A stretch of DNA of 54,410 nt from Streptomyces tailanensis (GTDB taxonomy: Bacteria; Actinomycetota; Actinomycetes; Streptomycetales; Streptomycetaceae), in contig NZ_VTHJ01000067.1 of the NCBI RefSeq assembly GCF_008386495.1, forward strand, positions 1 to 54,410, given 5' to 3'. The translations under genes and the position numbers were made by a program. The notes beneath the pieces were generated by a model. That model searched no databases, had not been told where the DNA came from, and saw nothing but the letters and a program-made list of their open reading frames with translations. This document shows positions 15,478-24,265 of the stretch, piece by piece (position 1 is the first letter of the stretch; each line of letters opens with the position of its first letter).

Positions 15478-16749
15478 GTGAGTGATGGCAAGCCGGTACC
15501 CGAGCCCCCGACCTTCCCGGGGCGGCGCTGGCTGTATCCCTCGGCCGTACTCGATCCCGCCCCGGAGCCGGACGGCGGCCCGCCCGGACGGCGGTTCGCG
15601 CGTTCCGGCCGGCCCCGGCGCACCGCGCGCGACTGGGTCGTCGACTTCACCTGTTTCCTGCTGGCCGTGTTCATCGGCCTGTTGACCACGGACACGGTGC
15701 GCAACGAGCCCGACCTGCCGCAGGCCGTCGCCGTCCTCGACCAGGTGCTGGGCGCGCTCGCCTGCGCCGCGGTCTGGCTGCGCCGCCGCTGGCCGGTCGG
15801 GCTCGCCGTGGCGATGGTCCCGGTCTGTTTCGTCTCCAACACCGCGGACGGCGCCGGCCTGGTCGCCCTCTTCACCCTGGCCGTGCACCGGCCCTTCCGG
15901 TACGTGGCCTGGGTGGCGGCCGCCGCCGTCGCGCTGACCCCGCTGTTCTTCCGGCTGCGCCCCGACCCCGAGGTGACCTACCCCTGGGCGGTCTTCCTCG
16001 ACGTGCTGCTCACCGCCGCGACCGTCGGCTGGGGCATGTTCGTGCGCTCCAAGCGGCAGTTGATACTGAGCTTCCGGGACCGCGCCCGGCGTGCCGAGAC
16101 GGAGGCCGAACTACGGGCTGAGCAGGCACAGCGACTCGCCCGCGAGGCCATCGCCCGGGAGATGCATGACGTGCTGGCCCACCGCCTGACGCTGCTCAGC
16201 GTGCACGCGGGCGCCCTGGAGTTCCGGCCCGACGCGCCTCGCGCGGAGATCGCCCGCGCGGCCGGCGTCATCCGGGAGAGCGCCCACGAGGCGCTGCAGG
16301 ACCTACGGGAGATCATCGGGGTGCTGCGCGCGGGCGAGCCCGACGACGCGGGCCGACCGCAGCCGACGCTCGCCGCGCTGGACACCCTGGCCGCCGAGTC
16401 CCGCGAGGCCGGCATGAAGGCCGTCCTCGACAACCACGTCACCGACCCGGCCGCCGTCCCCACCTCCGTCGGCCGCACCGCGTACCGCATCGTCCAGGAG
16501 TGCCTGACCAACGCCCGCAAACACGCCCCCGGCGCCGAGGTCACCGTCGCGGTGTCGGGCGCCCCGGGCGACGGACTCACCGTCACCGTACGCAACCCCG
16601 CTCCGCCGGCGGACGTCCCGCCCGTCCCCGGCTCGGGCCAGGGACTCATCGGCCTCACCGAGCGGGCGACGCTCGCCGGGGGCCGACTGGAGCACGGGCC
16701 CGACGGCGAGGGCGGGTTCGGGGTACGGGCCTGGCTGCCCTGGGGTTGA
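15478..16749 (+). CDS. Two-component sensor histidine kinase (NarL/DesK type)
   Basis: This 423-residue kinase starts at GTG 15478. A proline-rich cytoplasmic start is followed by about five membrane helices (roughly residues 52-190) and a coiled coil with many Glu/Arg residues. The HisKA_3 dimerisation domain follows, with AREMHDVLAHRLTLLSVHAG (phospho-acceptor His230), and then a HATPase_c domain with VQECLTNARKHAPGA and GSGQGLIGLTERATLAGG. It would autophosphorylate and pass phosphate to a LuxR-type response regulator. The likely partner is encoded at 19,069, separated by a membrane protein gene and an aldo/keto reductase gene. The signal is unknown. Confidence 0.9.
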   Translation: MSDGKPVPEPPTFPGRRWLYPSAVLDPAPEPDGGPPGRRFARSGRPRRTARDWVVDFTCFLLAVFIGLLTTDTVRNEPDLPQAVAVLDQVLGALACAAVWLRRRWPVGLAVAMVPVCFVSNTADGAGLVALFTLAVHRPFRYVAWVAAAAVALTPLFFRLRPDPEVTYPWAVFLDVLLTAATVGWGMFVRSKRQLILSFRDRARRAETEAELRAEQAQRLAREAIAREMHDVLAHRLTLLSVHAGALEFRPDAPRAEIARAAGVIRESAHEALQDLREIIGVLRAGEPDDAGRPQPTLAALDTLAAESREAGMKAVLDNHVTDPAAVPTSVGRTAYRIVQECLTNARKHAPGAEVTVAVSGAPGDGLTVTVRNPAPPADVPPVPGSGQGLIGLTERATLAGGRLEHGPDGEGGFGVRAWLPWG

Positions 16750-16879
16750 GAAAGCTTCGCTGGCGCTGAGAACGATGTGCGTCACGCCATCTCCTCGGCC
16801 ATGATTGCCAGTTGGCCCGTACGCACCATCCGACGCGTACGAGCCGTTCGGCACCGAGCGCCTCGGGAGGGACAGCAGC

Positions 16880-17889
16880 GTGAGTTTCGGGGGACACAAT
16901 CCGTACCAGCCACCCTGGCCGCCGAACGGAGGACCGTACCCGCCGCCCCCGGGACCGTACGGGCCGCCGCCCCCGGGACCCGACGCACCGCCGCACCCGT
17001 ACCCGTACCCGTACGTACCGCAGCGGCCCCCCTCCCTGTGGCAGCGGTTGCGGGAGGACGAATGGCCGCCGCTCGGGCAGCTCCTGAGCAGTCCGCGGCT
17101 GAACGGGTGTGTGTGGGCGATGGCGGTCCTGTGCGCGTGGCCGCTCGTGGTCGCCGTGCTGGTCGGCTACCCGCTGGCCCGCTCGGCCCGCCGCCCGGCT
17201 CGGCGGATCTTCCCCTCCCACGGCCGGAGCCGCGTCCAGGACCCCGAGGCGCGACGGGTGCAGAAGACCCGGGCCTGGACGGCCACCGTCATGTCGCTGC
17301 TGATCCTGGCGGCGTACGGCAAACCCGAGGACGTGGACCAGGCGCAGCAGCAGTTCATGCTGCGACTGACCATCACACCCTGGCTGGTGATGCTCAGCGC
17401 GCCCGTGGTCGCCGCCGTCCTCTACCGCTGTTCGTCACCGGCCGCGAGACGGGCCATGCGACGCCCGCTGCGCACCGCCGGGAAGTCGGCCCTGTGGTAC
17501 GTCGGCGCCTTCACCGCGACGCCGCTCCTGGGCTTCGCGATGAAGGCGCCGGCGACGCCCTCAAGGACGACACGGGACCCATCCGTCTGGCGCCGTTCCT
17601 GATCACCGTGCCGTTCCTCTGGACGCTGCTGTTCGTCGTCTTCGCCTCCGGCCCCGCCGTGCGCAGCGGCTTCAACACCGCCGAGGTGAACGCCGCGCTC
17701 CCGGCGCTGATCACCGGCGTCCTGGTGTGGGAGTTCGCCGCCATCGGCTTCGCCATGGGCGGACTGCCGCCCGGCCCGCCCCTCGTACAGTTCGCCGCAC
17801 TCCTCGGCGGCCCGGCCTCGGTCACGGCGGTGGCCTGCTGGGAGATCCACCGCCTGCGCACCCGGTACGGGGTACGGCTGCGGGGCTGA
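16880..17889 (+). pseudogene. Proline-rich membrane protein gene with one frameshift
   Basis: GTG 16880 with upstream GGGAGGG starts a protein with a Gly/Pro/Tyr-rich cytoplasmic tail, including a PYPYPYVPQRPP tract. Membrane helices follow (VWAMAVLCAWPLVVAVLVGYPLA, ATVMSLLILAAY, LVMLSAPVVAAVLY). Near 17,551 the frame breaks at GCGCCGGCGACG. One extra base restores DALKDDTGPIRLAPFLITVPFLW and further helices (LPALITGVLVWEFAAIGFAM) to the stop at 17,889. The two halves read as one multi-pass protein of about 336 residues, so this is a single-base deletion or assembly error. Its position after the sensor kinase suggests, but does not show, a functional link. Confidence 0.7.
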
Positions 17890-17914
17890 GCGGCCGAGCC
17901 CGGGCCGGCGCCCG

Positions 17915-18943
17915 TCACGTCGTACGCGGCACCACCCGCTGCCCCGCCGACCCGTACACCCACGCCGACGCCTCGTCGATGAAGTCGCCGGGGAAGCCGA
18001 GGCGGAAGTCGGTGGCCTCCTCCAACCGGGCCAGCAGCTCCTCGGGCAGGACGAGCCGGGCGGCGCCGAGGTTGTCCATGAGCTGCTCGACGCGGCGGGC
18101 GCCGAGGATGGGGTGCACGGCGGGGGAGTGGGCCATGGTCCAGGCGATGGCCACCTGCGCCGGGGTGGCGTCGAGTTCGTCGGCGGCGGCCTGCACGGCC
18201 TCCGCCACCGCGCGCTCCCGCTCCCCGATCGCCTCGGCGGACAGCCGGGTCGCGGTGCCGGGGGCCACCCCGCCCGGCCGGGTGTACTTGCCGGACAGGA
18301 TCCCGTTCTGCAGCGGACTCCAGGCCGCGACCGACATCCCGAACGCCTCCGCCATCGGCAACAGTTCACGCTCGACGTCCCGGTTGAGCAGGCTGTACGG
18401 GACCTGGAGCGCCGACAGCGGTGACCAACCCCGCCATTCGGCGAGGGTGTTGGCCCGCGAGACCACCCAGGCCGGCGCGTCCGAGATGCCGACGTACAGC
18501 ACCTTCCCGGACCGTACGGCGTCGTCGAGGGCGCGCATCGTCTCCTCGACCGGAGTGTTCCGGTCCCAGATGTGCACCCAGTAGATGTCGACGTAGTCCG
18601 TGCCCAGGCGCCGCAGGCTCGTCTCCAGGGACAGCGCCAGGTTCTTGCGGTGGTTGCCCGCGGCGTTGGGGTCGCTGCCGTCGCGCGAGACGGTGTACTT
18701 GGTGGACAGCACGAACCGGTCGCGCCGCCCCTTGAGCAGCTCGCCGACGATCCGCTCGCTCTCCCCGCCGCGGTAGTTGACCGCCGTGTCGATCACATTG
18801 CCGCCGGCCTCCGCGTACACGTCGAGGATCCGCGCGCACTCCTCCCGGGGCGCCCCCACCCCGCCCTGTTCCCCGAACGTCATGGCCCCGAGGAACAGCT
18901 CGGAGACGCGGAGCCCGGTCCGGCCCAGGAGTCGGTAACGCAC
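17915..18943 (-). CDS. Aldo/keto reductase
   Basis: This 342-residue TIM-barrel NADPH oxidoreductase resembles the potassium-channel beta-subunit/YghZ-like branch. The catalytic tetrad is visible as Asp52 and Tyr57 (DTAVNYRGGESE), Lys82 (VLSTKYTV) and His124 (IYWVHIWD). The NADPH-binding end has YSLLNRDVERELLP and VAIAWTMAHSPAVHPILGAR. The physiological carbonyl substrate is unknown. The gene lies between the sensor kinase/membrane protein genes and the response regulator and is divergent from the latter. Confidence 0.92.
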   Translation of the reverse strand: MRYRLLGRTGLRVSELFLGAMTFGEQGGVGAPREECARILDVYAEAGGNVIDTAVNYRGGESERIVGELLKGRRDRFVLSTKYTVSRDGSDPNAAGNHRKNLALSLETSLRRLGTDYVDIYWVHIWDRNTPVEETMRALDDAVRSGKVLYVGISDAPAWVVSRANTLAEWRGWSPLSALQVPYSLLNRDVERELLPMAEAFGMSVAAWSPLQNGILSGKYTRPGGVAPGTATRLSAEAIGERERAVAEAVQAAADELDATPAQVAIAWTMAHSPAVHPILGARRVEQLMDNLGAARLVLPEELLARLEEATDFRLGFPGDFIDEASAWVYGSAGQRVVPRTT

Positions 18944-19068
18944 CCAAAACCTCCGTCAGTTGACTGCCGTACCGGCCGACACTAACGGGTCGACGCACGA
19001 CGACGCGGCGGTCCGCGCGACGCGTCATTACCGTAGGGCCCCATGACCGATATCCGAACGGTGGGCCG

Positions 19069-19740
19069 ATGACCCCGATCCGACTGCTCCTCGTCGACGA
19101 CGATCCCCTCGTGCGCGCCGGACTGTCCCTCATGCTGGGTGGCGCCGACGACATCGAGATCGTGGGCGAGGCCGCCGACGGCGACGAGGTGGACGCCCTC
19201 GTCGACCGTACGCGCCCCGACGTCGTCCTCATGGACATCCGGATGCCGACGCTCGACGGCCTCTCCGCCACCGAGCGGCTCCGAGGCCGTGCGGATGCGC
19301 CCCAAGTCGTCGTCCTGACCACCTTCCACGCCGACGACCAGGTCGTGCGCGCCCTGCGCGCGGGCGCCGCCGGGTTCGTCCTCAAGGACACCCCGCCCGC
19401 CGAGATCGTCGAAGCGGTACGCCGCGTCGCGGTCGGCGACCCCGTCCTCTCACCCGCTGTCACCCGCCAGCTCATGGCCCACGCCGCCGGCACCGCCCCC
19501 GACCCCCGCACCACCACCGCACGTTCCCGCGTCGCCGCCCTCAACGACCGCGAACGCGAGGTCGCCGTCGCCGTCGGCCGCGGCGCCTCCAACGCCGAGA
19601 TCGCCGCCGAACTCTTCATGAGCATCGCCACCGTCAAGACCCACGTCTCCCGCATCCTCGCCAAGCTCGCCCTCAACAACCGCGTACAGATCGCCCTGCT
19701 CACGTACGACGCGGGGCTGCTGGAGGACGAGGACCGTTAG
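19069..19740 (+). CDS. LuxR/NarL family response regulator
   Basis: The 223-residue protein has a receiver domain with the acidic pocket LLVDDDP, phospho-acceptor Asp56 (VVLMDIRMP), VVLTTFH and the conserved lysine in FVLKDTPP. The C-terminal LuxR HTH reads LNDREREVAVAVGRGASNAEIA followed by SIATVKTHVSRILAKL. It is probably activated by the HisKA_3 kinase encoded at 15,478, since no closer kinase exists and the families match. Target genes are unknown; the P450 gene follows 115 bp downstream in the same direction. Confidence 0.92.
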   Translation: MTPIRLLLVDDDPLVRAGLSLMLGGADDIEIVGEAADGDEVDALVDRTRPDVVLMDIRMPTLDGLSATERLRGRADAPQVVVLTTFHADDQVVRALRAGAAGFVLKDTPPAEIVEAVRRVAVGDPVLSPAVTRQLMAHAAGTAPDPRTTTARSRVAALNDREREVAVAVGRGASNAEIAAELFMSIATVKTHVSRILAKLALNNRVQIALLTYDAGLLEDEDR

Positions 19741-19855
19741 ACGAGGACTCGTCAGCAGCGCTCGGCGAGGGCTCGGGAGTCGGGGCGGGCGGAAATCGGG
19801 GCGTGGGGCGGGCACTTGTGGGTGAGGGCGGGCGTTGTGTGGGTGAGGGGGACTC

Positions 19856-21046
19856 ATGGGGAATGTGGAAGTGAGCGACCTGGGGGCGTACGGGACGCGG
19901 TTCACCGAGGACCCGTACCCCGTGTACGCGGAGCTGCGCGCGAAGGGCCCGGTGCACCGGGTGCGGCTTCCGATGCCCGACAAGCAGCACGAGGTGTGGC
20001 TCGTGGTCGGCTACGAGGAGGCGCGGGCGGCGCTCGCCGACCCCCGGCTGTCGAAGGACGGCTCCAAGATCGGGATCACGTTTCTCGACGAAGAGCTGAT
20101 CGGGAAGTATCTGCTGGTCAGCGACCCACCGGACCACACCCGGCTGCGCAAGCTGATAGTCCGGGAGTTCACGCCCCGCCGGGTCGAGCAACTGCGGCCG
20201 CGGGTGGAGGAGATCACCGGCTCGCTGCTCGACGCCATGCTGCCGCTCGGCCGTGCCGACCTGGTGGACTCGTTCGCCTACCCGCTGCCGCTCACCGTCA
20301 TCTGCGAGCTGCTCGGGGTGCCCGAGTTCGACCGGGCGGCGTTCCGCAAGTGGTCGACGGAGACGGTGGCGCCGACCAGCGCGGAGAGCGAGTACGACGC
20401 CTTCGTCCAACTCGCCGCGTATCTCGGTGACTTGATCGAGAACAAGCGCTGCTCCCCACCCGCCGACGATCTGCTGAGCGCGCTGATCCGCACGACGGAC
20501 GAGGACGGTGACCGCCTGTCACCGGACGAGCTGCGCGGCATGGCCTTCATCCTCCTCATCGCCGGCCACGAGACGACGGTCAACCTCATCACCAACGCCG
20601 TCCACGCCCTCCTCACCCACCCCGCTCAACTCGCCGAGGTGAGGGCCGACATGAGCCTCCTCGACGCGGTCGTGGAGGAAACGCTGCGCCACGAGGGCCC
20701 GGTGGAGAACGCGACGTTCCGCTACGCCGCCGAGCCCCTCGACATCGCCGGTACGTCCGTCGCGGCGGGCGACTCGGTGATGGTCGCCTTGGCCGCCGCC
20801 GGCCGCGACGGCACCCGCTTCCCCACCCCGGACCGCTTCGACATCCACCGCGACACCCGCGGCCACCTCGCCTTCGGCCACGGCATCCACTTCTGCCTGG
20901 GCGCACCGCTGGCCCGCCTGGAGGCACGCGTCGCCCTGCGCGCACTCCTGACCCGATGCCCCACCCTCACCCTCGACGGCCCACCGGGCGCCTGGCTGCC
21001 GGGCATGCTGATACGGGGGGTGCGGAGCCTGCCCGTGCGCTGGTGA
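19856..21046 (+). CDS. Cytochrome P450
   Basis: This 396-residue bacterial class I P450 is probably of the CYP107 type. It has the I-helix oxygen-activation motif AGHETT (236-241), the K-helix ExxR (Glu274 to Arg278 in EETLR) and the heme-ligand loop FGHGIHFCLG with axial Cys347. The substrate-facing B-C region is ordinary in length. It needs ferredoxin and reductase partners, and none is encoded nearby. Neighbours are a two-component regulator and a Gfo/Idh/MocA oxidoreductase, so no biosynthetic cluster is evident and the substrate cannot be inferred. ATG 19856 is chosen at the start of the P450 homology. Confidence 0.95.
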   Translation: MGNVEVSDLGAYGTRFTEDPYPVYAELRAKGPVHRVRLPMPDKQHEVWLVVGYEEARAALADPRLSKDGSKIGITFLDEELIGKYLLVSDPPDHTRLRKLIVREFTPRRVEQLRPRVEEITGSLLDAMLPLGRADLVDSFAYPLPLTVICELLGVPEFDRAAFRKWSTETVAPTSAESEYDAFVQLAAYLGDLIENKRCSPPADDLLSALIRTTDEDGDRLSPDELRGMAFILLIAGHETTVNLITNAVHALLTHPAQLAEVRADMSLLDAVVEETLRHEGPVENATFRYAAEPLDIAGTSVAAGDSVMVALAAAGRDGTRFPTPDRFDIHRDTRGHLAFGHGIHFCLGAPLARLEARVALRALLTRCPTLTLDGPPGAWLPGMLIRGVRSLPVRW

Positions 21047-21077
21047 ATGTCCTCCGCGTCGGTGGCGTCCTCGTGGC

Positions 21078-22088
21078 TCAGTCGCGTCCGCCCGCGATCT
21101 CGCCGACGTTCACCGGTCTCTGCTCCCGGCGGGAAAGCTCGCACGCCTCGGCGACGCGGAGGGCCTGGAGGGCCTCGCGGCCGTCACAGGGGTTGGCCCG
21201 CTCACCGCGCACGACCTCGACGAATGCGGCGAACTCGGCCTCGTAGGCGGAGGCGAAGCGCTCCAGGAAACCGGTCCACGGCTTGTCGGCGGGCGGCGGT
21301 CCGGTCGGCTCCGCGGACGCGACCGGCGTACGGTCGTCCAGGCCGACCACGACGGTGTCCAGCTCCCCGGCCAGCTCCATGCGCACGTCGTAGCCCGCCC
21401 CGTTCACGCGCGCCGCCGTCGCCGTCACCAGGGTGCCGTCCTCCAGCGTCAGTACGGCGGCCGCCGTGTCGAGGTCGTGCGCCTCCCGGAACATCGGATG
21501 CCCGACGTCCGACCCGGTGGCGTACACCGAGGCGACCTCACGCCCCGTCACCCACCGTACGATGTCGAAGTCGTGGATCAGACAATCCCGGAAGATCCCG
21601 CCGGACCCCGGCAAGTACGCTGCGGGCGGCGGCGCTTGATCCGCCGTCAGCGCCCGTACGGTGTGCAGTCGCCCGAGTCGGCCGGAGCGCACGGCCTCGC
21701 GCGCGGTGACGTACCCGGAGTCGAATCGGCGCTGGAAGCCCATCTGCAGCACGGTTCCCGCCGAGTCGACCTCGGTGAGCGCGTTTAAGGTGCCCGGCAC
21801 ATCCACCGCGATGGGTTTCTCGCAGAACACCGGGAGTCCCGAGCGTGCTGCCCGACCGATCAGTTCGCCGTGGGCCGAGGTCGCGGCCGTGATGACCACG
21901 GCGTCCACGCCCCAGGTGAAGATCTCATCCACCCCCGGTGCCACCGTCTCGCCCAGGCGATCCGCGAGGTCATGGGCCCGGGCCGGGTCGACATCCGTAA
22001 TGATCAAGGAGCCGACATCACGGTGACGGCTGAGCGTGGTCGCGTGAATCGTCCCGATCCGACCAGCTCCGATGAGTCCGATGCGCAT
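21078..22088 (-). CDS. Gfo/Idh/MocA family oxidoreductase (inositol dehydrogenase-like)
   Basis: This protein of about 336 residues has an N-terminal Rossmann domain (MRIGLIGAGRIGTIHATTL), the conserved FCEKPIAVD near residue 93 and the catalytic-face GGIFRDCLIHDFDIVRWVTG. The last resembles the inositol 2-dehydrogenase Asp-His pair in DxxxHDxD. It most likely oxidises a polyol or sugar with NAD(P). The gene is divergent from a GntR-family regulator across a 102-bp gap that contains a 12-bp palindrome. The start is set at ATG 22088 because the Rossmann strand begins there. Confidence 0.9.
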   Translation of the reverse strand: MRIGLIGAGRIGTIHATTLSRHRDVGSLIITDVDPARAHDLADRLGETVAPGVDEIFTWGVDAVVITAATSAHGELIGRAARSGLPVFCEKPIAVDVPGTLNALTEVDSAGTVLQMGFQRRFDSGYVTAREAVRSGRLGRLHTVRALTADQAPPPAAYLPGSGGIFRDCLIHDFDIVRWVTGREVASVYATGSDVGHPMFREAHDLDTAAAVLTLEDGTLVTATAARVNGAGYDVRMELAGELDTVVVGLDDRTPVASAEPTGPPPADKPWTGFLERFASAYEAEFAAFVEVVRGERANPCDGREALQALRVAEACELSRREQRPVNVGEIAGGRD

Positions 22089-22129
22089 GGGAAACAAAGT
22101 GAGGTCGCACCCGCCGCTGTGTCAATGCT

Positions 22130-22141
22130 TTGTCCGGACAA
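22130..22141. promoter_or_regulatory. GntR-type operator between divergent genes
   Basis: TTGTCCGGACAA is a perfect 12-bp palindrome 42 bp upstream of the oxidoreductase start and 50 bp upstream of the GntR start. HutC-type GntR proteins commonly bind TGTnnnnACA-like palindromes, so both genes are probably controlled by the adjacent regulator. Confidence 0.5.
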
Positions 22142-22190
22142 CCGAACTACGCAACTTCCCGTCACCAGGCACCGGGGCTACGCTCGGCCC

Positions 22191-22955
22191 GTGCCGAAAC
22201 CAGATGTGGATCCGACCGTGTCGCTCCAGCTCAGCGTCGACCGCAGCAGCCCGGTCCCGCTCTACTTCCAGCTGTCCCAGCAGCTGGAGGCCGCGATCGA
22301 GCACGGCGAGCTCACCCCGGGCAGCTTGCTGGGCAACGAGATCGAGCTGGCCGCACGCCTGGGCCTGTCCCGCCCGACCGTCCGCCAGGCCATCCAGTCC
22401 CTGGTCGACAAGGGCCTGCTGGTCCGCCGCCGGGGCGTAGGCACCCAGGTCGTCCACAGCCAGGTCAAGCGCCCCCTGGAGCTCAGCAGCCTCTACGACG
22501 ACCTGGAGGCCGCCGGCCAGCGCCCCGCCACCCGCGTCCTGGTCAACACCACCGTCGCCGCCTCCGCCGAGGTCGCCGCCGCCCTCGCCGTCGCCGAGGG
22601 CAGCGAGGTCCGCCGCATCGAACGCCTCCGCCTCGCCCACGGCGAACCCATGGCCTACCTCTGCAACTACCTCCCCCTCGACCTCCTCGACCTCGACTCC
22701 CCCCAACTGGAAGCCACCGGCCTCTACCGCCTCATGCGCACCGCAGGCATCACCCTCCACAGCGCCCGCCAAACAATCGGCGCAAGAGCAGCAACCCCAG
22801 AGGAGGCCGACCGCTTGGGAGAACCCGAAAACGCCCCCCTCCTGACCATGCAACGCACCACATTCGACGACACAGGACGAGCAGTCGAATACGGCACCCA
22901 CATCTACCGAGCGTCGCGCTATTCGTTCGAATTCCAGCTTTTGGTGAGGTCGTAA
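22191..22955 (+). CDS. GntR family regulator, HutC subfamily
   Basis: The protein is 254 residues from GTG 22191; a second GTG at 22206 is possible. The wHTH has PLYFQLSQQLEAAIEHGEL and LAARLGLSRPTVRQAIQSLVDKGLLVRRRG. It is followed by a UTRA-type effector domain with EVRRIERLRLAHGEPMAYLCNYLP and AVEYGTHIYRASRYSFEFQL at the end. Such regulators bind phosphorylated sugars or polyols and derepress catabolic genes. The divergent oxidoreductase and the shared TTGTCCGGACAA palindrome indicate local and autoregulatory control. Confidence 0.92.
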   Translation: MPKPDVDPTVSLQLSVDRSSPVPLYFQLSQQLEAAIEHGELTPGSLLGNEIELAARLGLSRPTVRQAIQSLVDKGLLVRRRGVGTQVVHSQVKRPLELSSLYDDLEAAGQRPATRVLVNTTVAASAEVAAALAVAEGSEVRRIERLRLAHGEPMAYLCNYLPLDLLDLDSPQLEATGLYRLMRTAGITLHSARQTIGARAATPEEADRLGEPENAPLLTMQRTTFDDTGRAVEYGTHIYRASRYSFEFQLLVRS

Positions 22956-22964
22956 CCTGAAGGC

Positions 22965-22992
22965 GCTCCCTGTGCTTTTCGGCCGAGGGAGC
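22965..22992 (+). terminator. Hairpin after the GntR gene
   Basis: GCTCCCT and AGGGAGC form a 7-bp stem around a 14-base loop containing CTTTTC, ten bases past the GntR stop. Confidence 0.55.
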
Positions 22993-22998
22993 TCCCAG

Positions 22999-23050
22999 TT
23001 CTTTTAGGGGCGCGGGGAACTGCGCGACAAGCCCCCACTCACCCGCAGTC
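22999..23050. repeat. Dispersed Streptomyces intergenic repeat (GGGGCGCGGGGAACTGCGCG type)
   Basis: The segment contains AGGGGCGCGGGGAACTGCGC, then GACAAGCCCCCACTC and ACCCGCAG. I recognise this as a very common intergenic element in Streptomyces chromosomes, often next to gene ends. It can fold through GGGGC/GCCCC pairing. Its role is unknown. Only this copy is seen in the window. Confidence 0.6.
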
Positions 23051-23119
23051 AAAACTCCACCCATGCCACCCCCAGCCCCACCGGCGCACCAAGCGGAGCG
23101 TTAAGGCAGAATCGGGCCG

Positions 23120-24265
23120 ATGAGCACCTACCGCGACTTCACCCACCGCGGCTCCGCGCGGGCCACCGTCCTGCGGACCGTGGGAACGCGCGAGCGCCGC
23201 TCCCACCTGACGGCCCCCCGCGTCCCCACCGTCGGCATCGACATCGGCGGCACGAAGGTGATGGCGGGCGTCGTGGACGCCGACGGAAACATCCTGGAGA
23301 AGCTCCGCACGGAGACCCCGGACAAGTCCAAGAGCCCCCAGGTCGTCGAGGACACCATCGTCGAGCTGGTCCTGGACCTCTCCGACCGGCACGACGTGCA
23401 CGCGGTCGGCATCGGCGCGGCCGGCTGGGTTGACGCGGACCGCAACCGTGTCCTGTTCGCCCCCCACCTGTCCTGGCGCAACGAGCCGCTGCGCGACCGC
23501 CTCGCCGGCCGCCTCGCCGTGCCCGTCCTGGTCGACAACGACGCCAACGCCGCCGCCTGGGCCGAGTGGCGCTTCGGCGCCGGCCGCGACGAGGACCACC
23601 TGGTCATGATCACCCTCGGCACCGGCATCGGCGGCGCGATCCTGGAGGACGGCCAGGTCAAGCGCGGCAAGTTCGGCGTCGCGGGCGAGTTCGGCCATAT
23701 GCAGGTGGTGCCCGGCGGCCACCGCTGCCCGTGCGGCAACCGCGGCTGCTGGGAGCAGTACAGCTCCGGCAACGCCCTCGTCAGAGAGGCCCGCGAGCTG
23801 GCCGCCGCCGACTCCCCGGTGGCGTACGGGATCATCGAGCACGTCAAGGGCAACATCGGCGACATCACGGGGCCGATGATCACGGAGCTCGCCCGCGAGG
23901 GCGACGCGATGTGCATCGAGCTGCTCCAGGACATCGGCCAGTGGCTCGGCGTCGGCATCGCCAACCTGGCCGCCGCCCTCGACCCGTCCTGCTTCGTCAT
24001 CGGCGGCGGCGTCTCGGCCGCCGACGACCTGCTGATCGCTCCGGCGCGGGACGCGTTCAAGCGCCAGCTCACCGGCCGCGGCTACCGCCCCGAGGCCCGT
24101 ATCGCCCGCGCCCAGCTCGGCCCCGAGGCCGGCATGGTCGGCGCCGCCGACCTCGCCCGCCTCGTGGCCCGCCGTTTCCGCCGCGCCAACCGGCGCCGGG
24201 TGGAGCGCTACGAGCGTTACGCGCGGTACGTGGAGGCCCGCCGCACCACCCAGGACTCCGCATGA
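23120..24265 (+). CDS. ROK family sugar kinase (glucokinase-like)
   Basis: This 381-residue protein shows the phosphate-binding DIGGTKVMAG (from residue 41), the catalytic Asp141 in VLVDNDANAAAWAEW, ITLGTGIGGAI, and the ROK zinc site GEFGHMQVV with HRCPCGNRGCWEQYSSG (His193, Cys203, Cys205, Cys210). It lacks an N-terminal HTH, so it is a kinase, not a ROK repressor. The first about 35 residues and the arginine-rich C-terminus (RRFRRANRRRVERYERY) are extensions beyond the usual core. The sugar substrate, glucose or another hexose, is not determined. Its stop overlaps the next start. Confidence 0.92.
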   Translation: MSTYRDFTHRGSARATVLRTVGTRERRSHLTAPRVPTVGIDIGGTKVMAGVVDADGNILEKLRTETPDKSKSPQVVEDTIVELVLDLSDRHDVHAVGIGAAGWVDADRNRVLFAPHLSWRNEPLRDRLAGRLAVPVLVDNDANAAAWAEWRFGAGRDEDHLVMITLGTGIGGAILEDGQVKRGKFGVAGEFGHMQVVPGGHRCPCGNRGCWEQYSSGNALVREARELAAADSPVAYGIIEHVKGNIGDITGPMITELAREGDAMCIELLQDIGQWLGVGIANLAAALDPSCFVIGGGVSAADDLLIAPARDAFKRQLTGRGYRPEARIARAQLGPEAGMVGAADLARLVARRFRRANRRRVERYERYARYVEARRTTQDSA

